This document shows, in pieces, positions 1 to 9,324 of a stretch of DNA of 64,000 bases (its first letter is position 1; each line of letters begins with the position of its first letter). Origin of the DNA: Camellia lanceoleosa (lineage: Eukaryota > Streptophyta > Magnoliopsida > Ericales > Theaceae); assembly GCA_025200525.1 (NCBI GenBank), contig CM045761.1:136898223-136962222 (forward strand). The letters run 5' to 3'. The notes beneath the pieces were generated by a model. It worked only from the letters and a program-made list of their open reading frames with translations, had not been told where the DNA came from and made no database searches. The position numbers were made by a program, and so were the translations under genes.

Positions 1-1402
1 GAGAGGTGACCTTGAGGTAGAATCCCTCCGAGAGAAGATCTCCAATGAGAAGGTTGAGAAGGGTTTGACTGTGTATCCCGACCTGAGTGTGGGATACCGA
101 GACCGTTTGTTTGTGTCGGAGTCTTGCCGAGAGGAGGTACTCCGAGAATTTCACCATTCATGCCTTGCGGTGCATCCGGGAGGTACTAAGATGTATTGTG
201 ATTTGGGTCGCCAGTTTTGGTGGCGGGGTATGAAGAAGGATGTGGCAGTTTTCGTGTCGAAATGCCTTACTTGTTAGCAAGTGAAGGCCGAGCATCAGAG
301 GCCAGCGAGTTTGTTGCAACCCTTGCCTATTGCCGAGTGGAAGAGGGAGCATGTCACTATGGACTTCGTTGTAGGTCTTCCGAGGACTCAGCGGGGTAGT
401 GATGCTATTTGGGTGGTGGTAGACCAGTTGACTAAAACGGCGCACTTTATCCCTATGAGCGTGAGAGATTCGGTAGATCATCTTGCCGACTTGTATATCC
501 GGGACATAGTGAGATTGCACGGGGTCCCAGTAATGAACGTCTCGGATAGAGATCCTCGTTTTATTGCCAGGTTGTGGCAAAGTTTGCAGAGTGCCTTGGG
601 CACTAAGTTGACCTTTAGCACGGGCAGATCACCCTCGTGACCGACGGCATCAGGCATTATTCAAATCCTTGAGGATATGCTTCAAGGTTGTGTCCTTGAC
701 TTTAGTGGGTCGTGGGAGAGGCACTTGCCTTTGGTGGAGTTTGCCTACAACAACAGTTTCTAGTCGAGTATCGGGATGACACCGTTTGAGGCCTTGTATG
801 GCCGACCTTGTAAGTCTCTAGTTTGTTGGGCTGAGGTTGGTAATGCACCTTTGTTGGGCCCGGAATTGGTGAGGGAAACGACGAAAAAAGTTGAGCTTAT
901 CCATAGGAGGCTTGTTACAGCCCAGAGTCGCCAAAAGAGTTATGCCAACCGTAGGAGGAGGCCGTTGGTATTTGAGGTGGATGATCATGTTTTTCTGAAA
1001 ATATCACCTAGGCGGGGTTTGATGAGGTTTGGGAAGAGTGGGAAGTTGTCCCCTCGGTTTATTGGTCCTTTCGAGATCCTTGAGAGGATTGGCGAGGTTG
1101 CCCACCGTTTGGCTTTACCACCGCAGCTGTCCGGAGTACATGACGTGTTTCATGTTAGCATCCTTCGGAAATATGAGCCGGATCCATCGCATGTATTAGA
1201 TTGGACCGACTTAGAGGTAGATGAGGATGTCTCGTATGAGGAGAGACCGGTACGGGTCTTGGATAGGCGGGATCAAGTCTTGCGAGGCAAGACCATTCCC
1301 TTGGTAAAAGTTTTGTGAAAACATCACGGGGTGGAGGAAGCCACTTGGGAACGTGAGTTGGAGGTCCGAGAGAAATATCCGGATCTATTTATGGATGTTT
1401 GA
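1..1402 (+). pseudogene. Ty3/gypsy pol C-terminus: integrase of element G1 (5' part outside window)
   Basis: This is the end of a gypsy polyprotein, open at the left edge and kept in one frame to a stop at 1400-1402. In order it shows the HHCC zinc-binding module (FHHSC to SKCLTC, about 150-270), the integrase core (TMDF near 358, SDRD near 543) and a C-terminal part ending in a chromovirus-like HGVEEATWERE block (about 1326-1360). The frame is broken by TAG 275-277, TGA 638-640, TAG 761-763 and TGA 1316-1318. The stretch 615-660, where the HPxTDGxSER block with the catalytic Glu should lie, is scrambled with a net 3-base loss, so the DDE triad is incomplete. The family would insert cDNA into chromosomes; this copy cannot. 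Lineage (Tekay/Del-like) is inferred from the C-terminus. Confidence 0.93.
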
Positions 1403-1784
1403 GCACTTGTTGCATATTTTGTTATATTGAGGAACCTTAAGAGCATTATGTATATCTTAAGTTGTAAAACATTGTGTATGTTTGGTTTATGGAAATATTG
1501 TGGAGGTATTAATATATATGCCTTGAGATGGACGTTTATTTTAGCATTGTTTATGTTAAATGTGTTATAGAAATGCAAATGTAATATTGGCATTGAAAAT
1601 GGTTGAAATTGAAAAGATGCATGTTGATAATGCATGTTGGAACATATATTGTAAGCGGCCTCTTGAATAGAGATGGGATGACCGGTATTGGATCAGGTTG
1701 TGAAATGTTGATTGGTAACACTATTGAAAATTGAGAAAAAGTTGTTTTTGAAAATTGTACTTAATTTCGGGGACGAAATTCCTT
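1403..1784 (+). other. G1 3' untranslated spacer
   Basis: Non-coding, AT-rich DNA lies between the pol stop and the polypurine tract. It ends with a GGGGACGAAATT block (about 1769-1780), which is usual just before the polypurine tract of plant chromoviruses. No gene is seen. Confidence 0.7.
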
Positions 1785-1797
1785 AAGGGGGGGAGGT
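1785..1797 (+). promoter_or_regulatory. Polypurine tract of G1
   Basis: AAGGGGGGGAGG directly precedes the 3' LTR. In this superfamily such a tract primes plus-strand DNA synthesis. Its position fixes the LTR start at about 1798. Confidence 0.85.
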
Positions 1798-1985
1798 TAT
1801 AGCGATCCTAGTTCTTCCTCCTTGGGTTGTTGTATCCGGACTTGGGTCCGTGGATGTTAGTTATGGTTTATATCTTATTTCAGTCCTTTAGTACTATGTA
1901 TTCAAGTTATAGAATGTTTTGGGCAGGTTTGTATCAGGTTTTGGTAAGTTTTGAAACAAATGGTTGCTGCCCAGATTTTGGTGTC

Positions 1986-2117
1986 TTCGCTCGAGCCAGG
2001 ACTTTGTTGCTCGAGCGAGCTCTTTGTTGTAGATCCTTCGCTCGAGCCAGGTTTCCTTCGCTCGAGTGAGAGTTGAATTTTGTATCTGGTGGCTCGAGCG
2101 AGAAGTCCTTCGCTCGA
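1986..2117. repeat. GCTCGAGC palindrome cluster, left part
   Basis: About six GCTCGAGC or one-base variants occur at 20-30 bp spacing in the upstream (U3) part of the G1 LTR. The cluster continues at 11771-12025 beyond the G2 insertion. Confidence 0.85.
2113..2117. repeat. Target-site duplication of G2, left copy (CTCGA)
   Basis: CTCGA lies directly left of the G2 LTR start and is repeated exactly at 11771-11775. The 5-bp size fits Ty3/gypsy integrase. The target is one arm of a TCGCTCGAGCGA palindrome in the G1 LTR. Confidence 0.95.
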
Positions 2118-3203
2118 TGTCACGACCCAAACCCGGCCCTATGGGTTTAGCATCAGAATCGCCAAGAATCCGAGATTACCAAGGCCCGCTAATGATGTCT
2201 GATAAAAGCAATCTGAGAACTGGCGGAAGCCAAAAGCGAGAAACAAACAATGTCCAATGAGTCAGGATACTATATGCAAAAAGACTTTTCATAAATATAT
2301 ACAGTCAGTGACCAAACAGTATGTACAACATTATATACAGTCATTCAGAACAGGGACTTAATCCCTATTAAACAATGCGATGTAAACATTGATCTATCTA
2401 TACAGCTTTACAAAAGCAGATCTGAGCGGAAGAGGGAGAATAAAAGACCCCTAAGCCAAAGCATGGCAGGTGCGGAACCTTGCAGTGAGGCATATAGGTT
2501 GGCTTCACAAAACTGGAGTTACCCCGACGCTTCTAGCTGCGGTCTGGTGCCTGTACACCTATATATATGAGTAGTGAGCTAAAGCCCAGTGAATAACATA
2601 ATGCGTAAAGAGGTTTAGAATGAATGTCCTTACAGTATGAAAGCAGATCATTTAAACAGTATTTTCATTGATCAACAGATGGTCATATGTGGTACATCCA
2701 TTAGCGAATAAAGATAAAGAAATGTAGTTCTTAAAAGACCTAACGAGAATGATGGCCATCAAAGATGAAAGAGTTGTTCCACAGGGGAACCAACAGAGAT
2801 CTCTAAGTAAAGATAACGATTGATGGGTGCTAAGGATGCCACAATACAGTTCAGAATATAGGACATACATTTATTCAATTAACAGTATTCAATTCAGAAA
2901 CAGTACAATTCAATTGTTCAGAAGATAATCATTTTCGAACATATCTTTACACAATCGTTACTCACAGAGTTAAGGCTCTGATATGCTAGCGTGTCCCCGC
3001 CAACCCTACATTTCATGATTGAGCACACACTAAGCTACACAGTTGGGGAAAGATAATAACTTAACCCTAATTTGCCTCGGTGTGTTCTACATCTATATCC
3101 TCATTAAAATGCCTTAAACTAGGCCTAAGAAAGCCTAGGATGGGATGAGGATGCACAGATGCACTTTAAAAGCATTTTCAGAATTTTTCAGAAAACAGGG
3201 GTC

Positions 3204-3510
3204 TCGCTCGAGCATGGCTTTCTCCGCTCGAGCGAGCTTGTCAAAACAGTGGGGTCGCTCGAGCGTGAACTTCCTCGCTCGAGCGGTCTGTAAAAATGCA
3301 AAAAGTGTTGGATACTGGAAATCTCTGCTCGACGCTCGCTCGAGTGTAAGACACAGTCCTCGAGCGTAGGTTCTCTCGCTCGAGCGTGCATCTGCGTGCA
3401 CCAAGAATCTGAGAGCCTGCAATTTACGCTCGAGCCACCATTCCTTCGCTCAAGCGTAGCTCAGAGTAAACGATGGTCGCTTGAGCGTAGAATCCTTCGC
3501 TCGAGCGAAG
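3204..3510. repeat. GCTCGAGC palindrome cluster in G2 3' LTR
   Basis: About a dozen copies or near copies of CGCTCGAGCG lie at irregular 20-35 bp spacing. The matching cluster in the other LTR is at 10411-10735. Confidence 0.88.
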
Positions 3511-4074
3511 AAGCCAAATTCTGGAATTTCCAGATTTGCCTCCCAAGCTCAAACCAAGCATTCTACAGCTCTAATCTCAACCTCTTGGGCCCAATTTCTG
3601 GAAAACACATCCAAACTCAATATATAACAAGTTCCAAAGCTCAATTTGTAAGATCAAGGCCCAAGGGTAGCTCAATTAAATCCAAATTCAAACCACTTTT
3701 CATGAACATGAAGAACATGCAAACATGCATGAATTCAAACCAATTCAAAGCTTCATTTACTTGCTCTAATGAGCCAATAACCTCAAAAACAAGGTGAAAT
3801 CATGAACTTAAACATAACCATGAGCATGCATGTAACAATTCTCCATGGAATCAACTCAAAATTCAACAATATAGGCATGCATGCATGAAATGAGCTCTAA
3901 AACAACATGTTTGAATCAAAACATGACTTAGCTCTACAATTGGACATGGACCATGCAAGAATTAGCTTAAACTCACAAGTAGAGGGTTGAATACCTTACC
4001 TAGAGCTTCAATTGGCAAACTACACTTCAATCCTCTTAATTTCCAAGCAAGACCAAACAAAATGAGATGAAATT

Positions 4075-4076
<2 letters not shown>

Positions 4077-4104
<28 letters not shown>
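4077..4104 (+). repeat. CT microsatellite
   Basis: A run of about 14 CT units (GA on the element's sense strand) in the G2 LTR. The counterpart in the other LTR (about 11297-11311) is much shorter, showing length change since insertion. Confidence 0.9.
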
Positions 4105-4109
<5 letters not shown>

Positions 4110-4563
4110 CGGCAAGAACAAGGAGAATGGACTGATGGAATGTTTTGATTCAAGGTGTATACAAGTCTCAAAATATGCAAGGTAGTGGCCACTAAGTGGC
4201 ACTAATGTAATTAAGTCAAACTCTAGCCAATTAACTTAATTTAATCTAATTTAATCATACCTAATCAGTTTTCAGATAATTACACCATAAATTCACATAA
4301 ATTATGAGGATCATAAAACATCGATCGATTCGGATTCTACCACGATAAGGCCTTTAATTCGCAATTTAAACATAAAGACATGAATAGATAATCAAACGAC
4401 AAACAGATAAAATATGCAATTCAAACAGATAAACTTAATCAATCAGTTTCAGATTTCAATCAGTCAATTTAGTATTTTAATCAGTTCAATTATCAGTCAT
4501 AATCATCGGTCTCGATTTAGCGATGTCGGTAATTAATTCCAGAACGGTGGCGAGGTTGTTACT

Positions 4564-4580
4564 GATCTCCTCCTTAAAAA
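4564..4580 (-). promoter_or_regulatory. Polypurine tract of G2
   Basis: On the minus strand TTTTTAAGGAGGAGATC lies directly upstream of the 3' LTR and five bases past the polyprotein stop. It has the expected position and purine content for plus-strand priming. Confidence 0.85.
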
Positions 4581-4584
4581 GAGT

Positions 4585-6049
4585 TTAGTCCTCTAAACTC
4601 GAGTTACTTTCATTCTGGAAGAAAACAGGATTCAATGGGAACAGTTCAGGATATCTCTTGGCCATGTCATCTTCCCTTTCCCAAGTGGCATACACGCCAC
4701 CATGGTTTTGCCAGTCGACTTTCACCAGCAGGATCTCTTTGTTTCTCAATTTCTTGACCCGTCTGTTTACAATCTGAATAGGTCATTCCTCGTAAGTGTA
4801 GTCATCACTCAGCACTACACGAGTCGGCTCTATCACATGAAAAGGATCCCGGAGGTAGTCCCTCAACATAGAGATGTGGAAGACGTTGTGCATATGTTCC
4901 ATTTCAGGAGGGAGCGCAACTTGATACGCCATCGAATTGATTTTCTCGATAATCTCATATGGTCCGACATATCTTGGCGCTAACTTGCCCTTAACGCCAA
5001 AACGAGTCTGGCCTTTCATCGATGTCACTTTCACAAACACGTGATCACCCACTTCATACTCTCTGTCTCGTCTTCTGACATCAACATAACTCTTCTGTCT
5101 GCTCTGTGCAGTTTTCAATCTCTGTTGTATCAGTTTCACTTTCTTAGTTGTTTCATAAACAATTTTGGGCCCAAGCAAAGGCCCGTCTCCAACTTCTGCC
5201 CAGCAAATCGGAGATCTACATTTTCTACCATACAATGCCTCGAAAGGCGCCATACCAATCCTTGAATGATAGCTGTTGTTGTAGGCGAATTCAGCTAAGG
5301 GCAAATGGCTTTCCCAGTTTCCCTAAAAATCAAGGACACACATTCTTAGTAAATCCTCCAGAGTCTGGATGGTCCTTTCTGACTGGCCATCTATTTGAGG
5401 ATGATAGGCATTACTCAGTCTCAGTTCAGTACCCAATGCAGTCTGTAGGCTCTGCCAGAACCTCGATGTAAACTTCGAATCTTTGTCAGAAACAATGGAC
5501 ACAGGCACTCCATGCAGTCTAACAATTTCATCAATATAAATCACGGCCAATTTGTCCGCATTATAAATTTTCTTGACAGGTAAGAAGTGAGCAGATTTAG
5601 TCAGTCTATCGACAATAACCTAAATTGAGTCCATACCTTTACTGGAGCGAGGCAACCCAATGATAAAATCCATAGTAATATGTTCCCATTTCCACTCCGG
5701 TATCGGTAAGGGTTGCAATAAGCCTGCAGGTCGTTGATGTTCAGCTTTGACTTGTTGGCAATGAAGACATTTTGATACAAAATCGGCAATTTCTTTCTTC
5801 ATCCCCGGCCACCAGAAATTCAGTTTCAGGTCTTGGTACATTTTCGTATTCCCCGGATGGATAGAAAATTTTGAATTGTGGCCCTCTTGCAGAACTCTTC
5901 TTTTCAGTTCAGTATCATTCGGTACACATAGTCTTTCGTGAAATTTCAGTACATCATTTTTAAACTTGAAACCCGATTTCGGTTTAGATTCCCTTTCTTC
6001 GATGACCTTCTTCAAGAAGTCATCTAGTTGCTGTTTCTCTTTAATTTCT
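4585..6049 (-). pseudogene. G2 integrase and chromovirus C-terminal domain
   Basis: Reading leftward, this has the zinc-binding HHCC module (near 5880-5755, ending SKCLHC), the core with TMDF (near 5675), VSDKDSKF (near 5495) and [10 protein letters not shown] (near 5408), so the three catalytic positions D, D and E are present. A C-terminal part with GPYEII and HNVFHISML is followed by a block ending TWEREDDMAKRYPELF. The final stop is TAA 4585-4587. Nonsense codons are TAG 5620-5622 (where relatives usually have Trp), TAG 5323-5325 and TGA 4783-4785. The frame is otherwise continuous with the RT. The family enzyme joins cDNA ends to chromosomal DNA. The left boundary with RNase H is approximate. 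Confidence 0.93.
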
Positions 6050-7562
6050 TCAATCAGTGCCGGTTGGGCAGAAATAGCAGCTAAGTTTCCACCTTGTTCT
6101 CACAAAACAATTTCGATTTCAGATTTTTCAAGGTCACAAAGCAACTATTTATGTCCGGTGAGCAAACATGCTAAGTTCCCAATTGATTTCCGGCTCAATG
6201 CATCGGCAACGGTGTTGGCTTTTCCCGGATGGTACAATATCTGTAGGTCATAATCTTTAATCAGTTCTAGCCATCTCCGCTGTCTCATGTTCAGTTCTTT
6301 CTATGTGAAGAAATATTTTAAACTCTTGTGGTCAGTGTATACTTCACATGTTGCCCCATACAGATAGTAACGCCAGATTTTCAGTGCAAATACTACTGCA
6401 GCAAGTTCCATATCGTGGGTCGGGTAATTCTTTTCATGCGGTCTCAGTTGGCAGGAAGCATAAGCAATTACTTTCCCATTCTGCATTAAAACACATCCCA
6501 AACCCTTATGAGAAGCATCACTAAATACAGTATAACCATCCATACCTGAAGGTAGGGTAAGAACCGGTGCAGTCACAAGTCGAGTTTTCAACTCTTGGAA
6601 TGCTGATTCCTTTTGGTCTGTCCAGTCAAATGATATCCCCTTTTGTGTCAGTTGAGTCAATGGTAGGGCAATTTTGGAGAAATCTTTGACGAATCTTCTG
6701 TAATATCCAGCCAAACCCAAAAAGCTGCGGACTTCTGTCACATTTGTCAGTCTAGGCCAGTTTACTACAGCTTCAATTTTCTGCGGATCAACAGAAATTC
6801 CATCTTTGCTAACAACATGCCCCAAAAACATAACATGGTCAAGCCAAAATTCACATTTAGACATTTTAGCATACAGTTTCTATTCTCTTAGGGTCTGTAG
6901 GGCAAGTCTCAGATGATATTCATGTTCTTCTATACTTTTGGAGTAAATCAGTATATCATCAATAAATACAACAATGAAGTCATCAAGGTATGGTTTAAAA
7001 ATTCTGTTCATGAGATCCATAAATGCAGCAGGTGCATTGGTAACTCCGAAAGGCATAACTAAAAACTCATAATGTCCATACCTCGTTCGAAAAGCAGTTT
7101 TGTCAATGTCTTCTGGCTTAACTTTCAGCTGATGATATCAGGATCTGAGGTCAATCTTAGAGAATACTTGGGCACCCTGTAACTGGTCAAACAGGTCATC
7201 AATGCGCGGTAATGGATATTTATTTTTCACAGTTACCTTATTCAGTTCACGGTAGTCAATACACAGTCTCAATGAGCCATCTTTCTTCTTTACAAACAGA
7301 ACAGGAGCGCCCCACGGTGAAGTACTGGGCCTGATGAACTTCTTGTCTAACAATTCTTGTAGTTGCACTTTCAGTTCTTTCAGTTCAGTTGGAGCCATTC
7401 TGTAAGGAGCTTTCGATACTGGCTGCGTTCCGAGAGCCACATCAACGGTAAATTCAATCTCCCTGTCAATCAAATCCCCTGGCAGATTATCTGGAAAAAC
7501 ATCTGGGAATTCTCTGACTATAGGAATACAGTTCACATTAGCATTATTATCAGTAGACACAG
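6050..7562 (-). pseudogene. G2 reverse transcriptase and RNase H
   Basis: Continuous frame from about 7560 downward. RT blocks seen: [18 protein letters not shown] (near 7310), [29 protein letters not shown] (near 7050) and the active-site box FIDDILIYS (near 6960). Then [20 protein letters not shown] and an RNase H start with [13 protein letters not shown] (near 6520) and [11 protein letters not shown]. Nonsense codons are TGA 7138-7140, TAG 6880-6882, TAG 6301-6303, TAG 6145-6147 and TGA 6100-6102. The RT start is one frame off from the protease, so a single-base indel lies close to 7560. The family enzyme copies element RNA to DNA and removes the RNA strand. Confidence 0.94.
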
Positions 7563-8069
7563 TCAGTACAGAACACAGATACCCTTTACACCCCTTTTAA
7601 TCAATTTAACAGCTTTCACAGATGAAATCAAATACGAAGGAGGTACTACTCCAACCCCATTAAACACAAATTTAGGTAAACCCGGTGGACGGAAAACTAC
7701 TTGTTTCGTTACACAGTCTATGGTGGCATGATATTTCGTTAACCAGTCCATCCCCAATATAACATCAAAATGGTCAATGTTTAGTGGCAGTAAATCAATA
7801 AACAGATGTGCATCTCCAACAATAATTTCACAAGCAGGGTACATATATGCACAGGTCATAGATCCCCCAACGGGTGATGATACAGCTAACAGATAATTCA
7901 TAGGTTCTAAGGGTCTATTCAATTTTAGTGAAAAGGCATGCAATACATATGAATGTGTAGACCCCGAATCAATCAGTACATATGCATTTTGAGTACAAAT
8001 AGAGAGAATACCTGACACAACGGTCTCGGTATTTTGTACGTCTCTCGGTACTAGGGCAAACACTCGGCC
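7563..8069 (-). pseudogene. G2 aspartic protease
   Basis: A retropepsin-like domain in frame with Gag after TAG 8070-8072. The active-site box is VLIDSGSTHSYV (near 7985-7950). A later hydrophobic block, FDVILGMDWL (near 7755), is typical of plant gypsy proteases. In the family this protein cuts the polyprotein. The frame runs into TGA 7563-7565, apparently through a frameshift, because the downstream RT is in another frame. A GTG codon at 8063 is not a real start; the domain is part of a gag-pol fusion. Confidence 0.9.
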
Positions 8070-9122
8070 CTACCTCATAGGCTCTTTCCCGGTAGCTTTG
8101 GGGTTCGGTTTTGGTGCAACAGTCGATGCTGCTGCGCTTGGGGTAGCTTTACTACTGGCTTGTGGAGCAGAGGGGCAGTCTTTAACCATGTGGCCCACCT
8201 TGCCACACCTATAATAGGTTCCTGATATCTTGTAACAAATTCCCTTATGGTTTTTACCACATTCAGAACAGGGCGGTATTGAACGGGTCCCTTGACTAGA
8301 AGTAGTCGTTGACCCCGTATTCTGTTTCTTGTTCAATGGATTATGCTTGCCTTTCTTGAATTTGAAACCCTGTCTTTTACCAAGCCATTCAGACGATGGT
8401 GTTTCGGTTTTCAGTGCCTCGATGTTCGACTCAGCCATCAAGGCTCGATCAAGAACATTCACATAATTCGGTAATTTCAGAACATTTATTCTGTCTAGAA
8501 TTGCAACATTTAGGCCGCCTTCAAACTTTCTGGCCTTCTTGTAATCAGTATCTACCTTGTGTGGTGCATATCTAGCAAGCTCGGTAAATTTTGTCTCATA
8601 TTCAGCAACGGACATTGTGCCCTGTTTCAGCTGTTCAAATTTGGTTACTTTCCTATCCCTGACACACTAAGGGAAGTACTTTTCGAAAAAGGCTCCTTTG
8701 AAGTGAGCCCAAGTCATTACGGTGTTCTCATCACGAATAAGCATCCACCACCTTCTAACTTCTTCTTGCAGAGGAAAGGTGGCTAACAGTACCTTGTGTA
8801 CTTCAGAGCACGGAAATACTTCAAATAATTTTTCAGTCTCTAGAACCCATGCTTCAGCTTTTAACGGTTCCAAGCCTCCCTGAAAGGATGGCGGTTTCAT
8901 TTTGCTGAACTTATGGGTCAGTGCAATTATGTCCCCATCATTAACATTCACATTCTGTACATTCACATTCTGTTCCGGCTGCACCGGAGGAGGAGGTGGG
9001 GGCTGTTGATTCTGTTGTTGATCTAGTCTTTCAGTTATCAATTCCATCATTCGTTCCAGTCTGGCCATTCTGGCCTCAGAGGATGAGGATTCAATTTCAT
9101 TTGCAGTTGTTGCATTATCCAT
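8070..9122 (-). pseudogene. G2 Gag (capsid, zinc knuckle)
   Basis: The start is taken at 9122 (MDNATTANEIESSSSEARMA), just inside the primer site and leader. A Glu/Arg/Leu-rich helix is followed by a Gln/Pro run, then the retrotransposon Gag core (VLLATFPLQEEVRRWW and FEKYFP), a stop TAG 8667-8669, and EYETKFTELARYAP. The C-terminal knuckle reads YRCGKVGHMVKDC; the first Cys of CCHC is Tyr here (codon 8214-8216). Gag forms the virus-like particle and the knuckle binds element RNA. A TAG at 8070-8072 separates it from protease. The loss of one zinc ligand together with the stops indicates a dead copy or sequence errors. Confidence 0.92.
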
Positions 9123-9309
9123 TTCACTATAAGCAGTTATAACAGTTATCAACATAAGCAGTTGCATGTTTAAACAGTTTATCATATCAGCATATATTCA
9201 GTTATGTCACACACACTTTAACATGTTCATGCAATGCCCTAATCGCTTTTCTAGGACATCCTATAGCTCATTTGGACACGTGTGTGCAGTATAACTTGTG
9301 GTAAGCATC
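9123..9309 (-). other. G2 5' leader
   Basis: Non-coding DNA between primer site and gag, the usual place of packaging signals. No specific signal was recognised. Confidence 0.6.
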
Positions 9310-9321
9310 GCTCTGATACCA
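9310..9321 (-). promoter_or_regulatory. Primer binding site (initiator Met tRNA) of G2
   Basis: Minus strand TGGTATCAGAGC lies three bases inside the 5' LTR. It is complementary to the 3' end of plant initiator methionine tRNA, the usual primer of chromoviruses and most plant LTR elements. Confidence 0.95.
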
Positions 9322-9324
9322 CTC

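Larger units (their letters stand above)
2118..4563 (-). repeat. 3' LTR of G2
   Basis: On the plus strand it starts TGTCACGACC and ends TTGTTACT, where the other LTR ends TTGTTACA; the last base differs. It holds the palindrome cluster 3204-3510, a CT microsatellite 4077-4104 and the shared motif (minus strand CTGGGCTTTAGCTCAC, 2574-2589). It is near-identical to 9325-11770 over long stretches but differs in dense patches, for example 2380-2440, 2660-2690 and 4505-4560. Confidence 0.95.

Noticed and set aside
3396..3797. 133-codon plus-strand frame in the G2 LTR (and its twin at 10503-11015)
   Set aside because: It lies antisense within the LTR over the palindrome cluster; the frame follows LTR identity and has no domain.
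9305..9321. A tRNA gene at the TGGTATCAGAGC site
   Set aside because: Only the 3'-end complement is present, exactly beside an LTR; it is a primer binding site with no cloverleaf.
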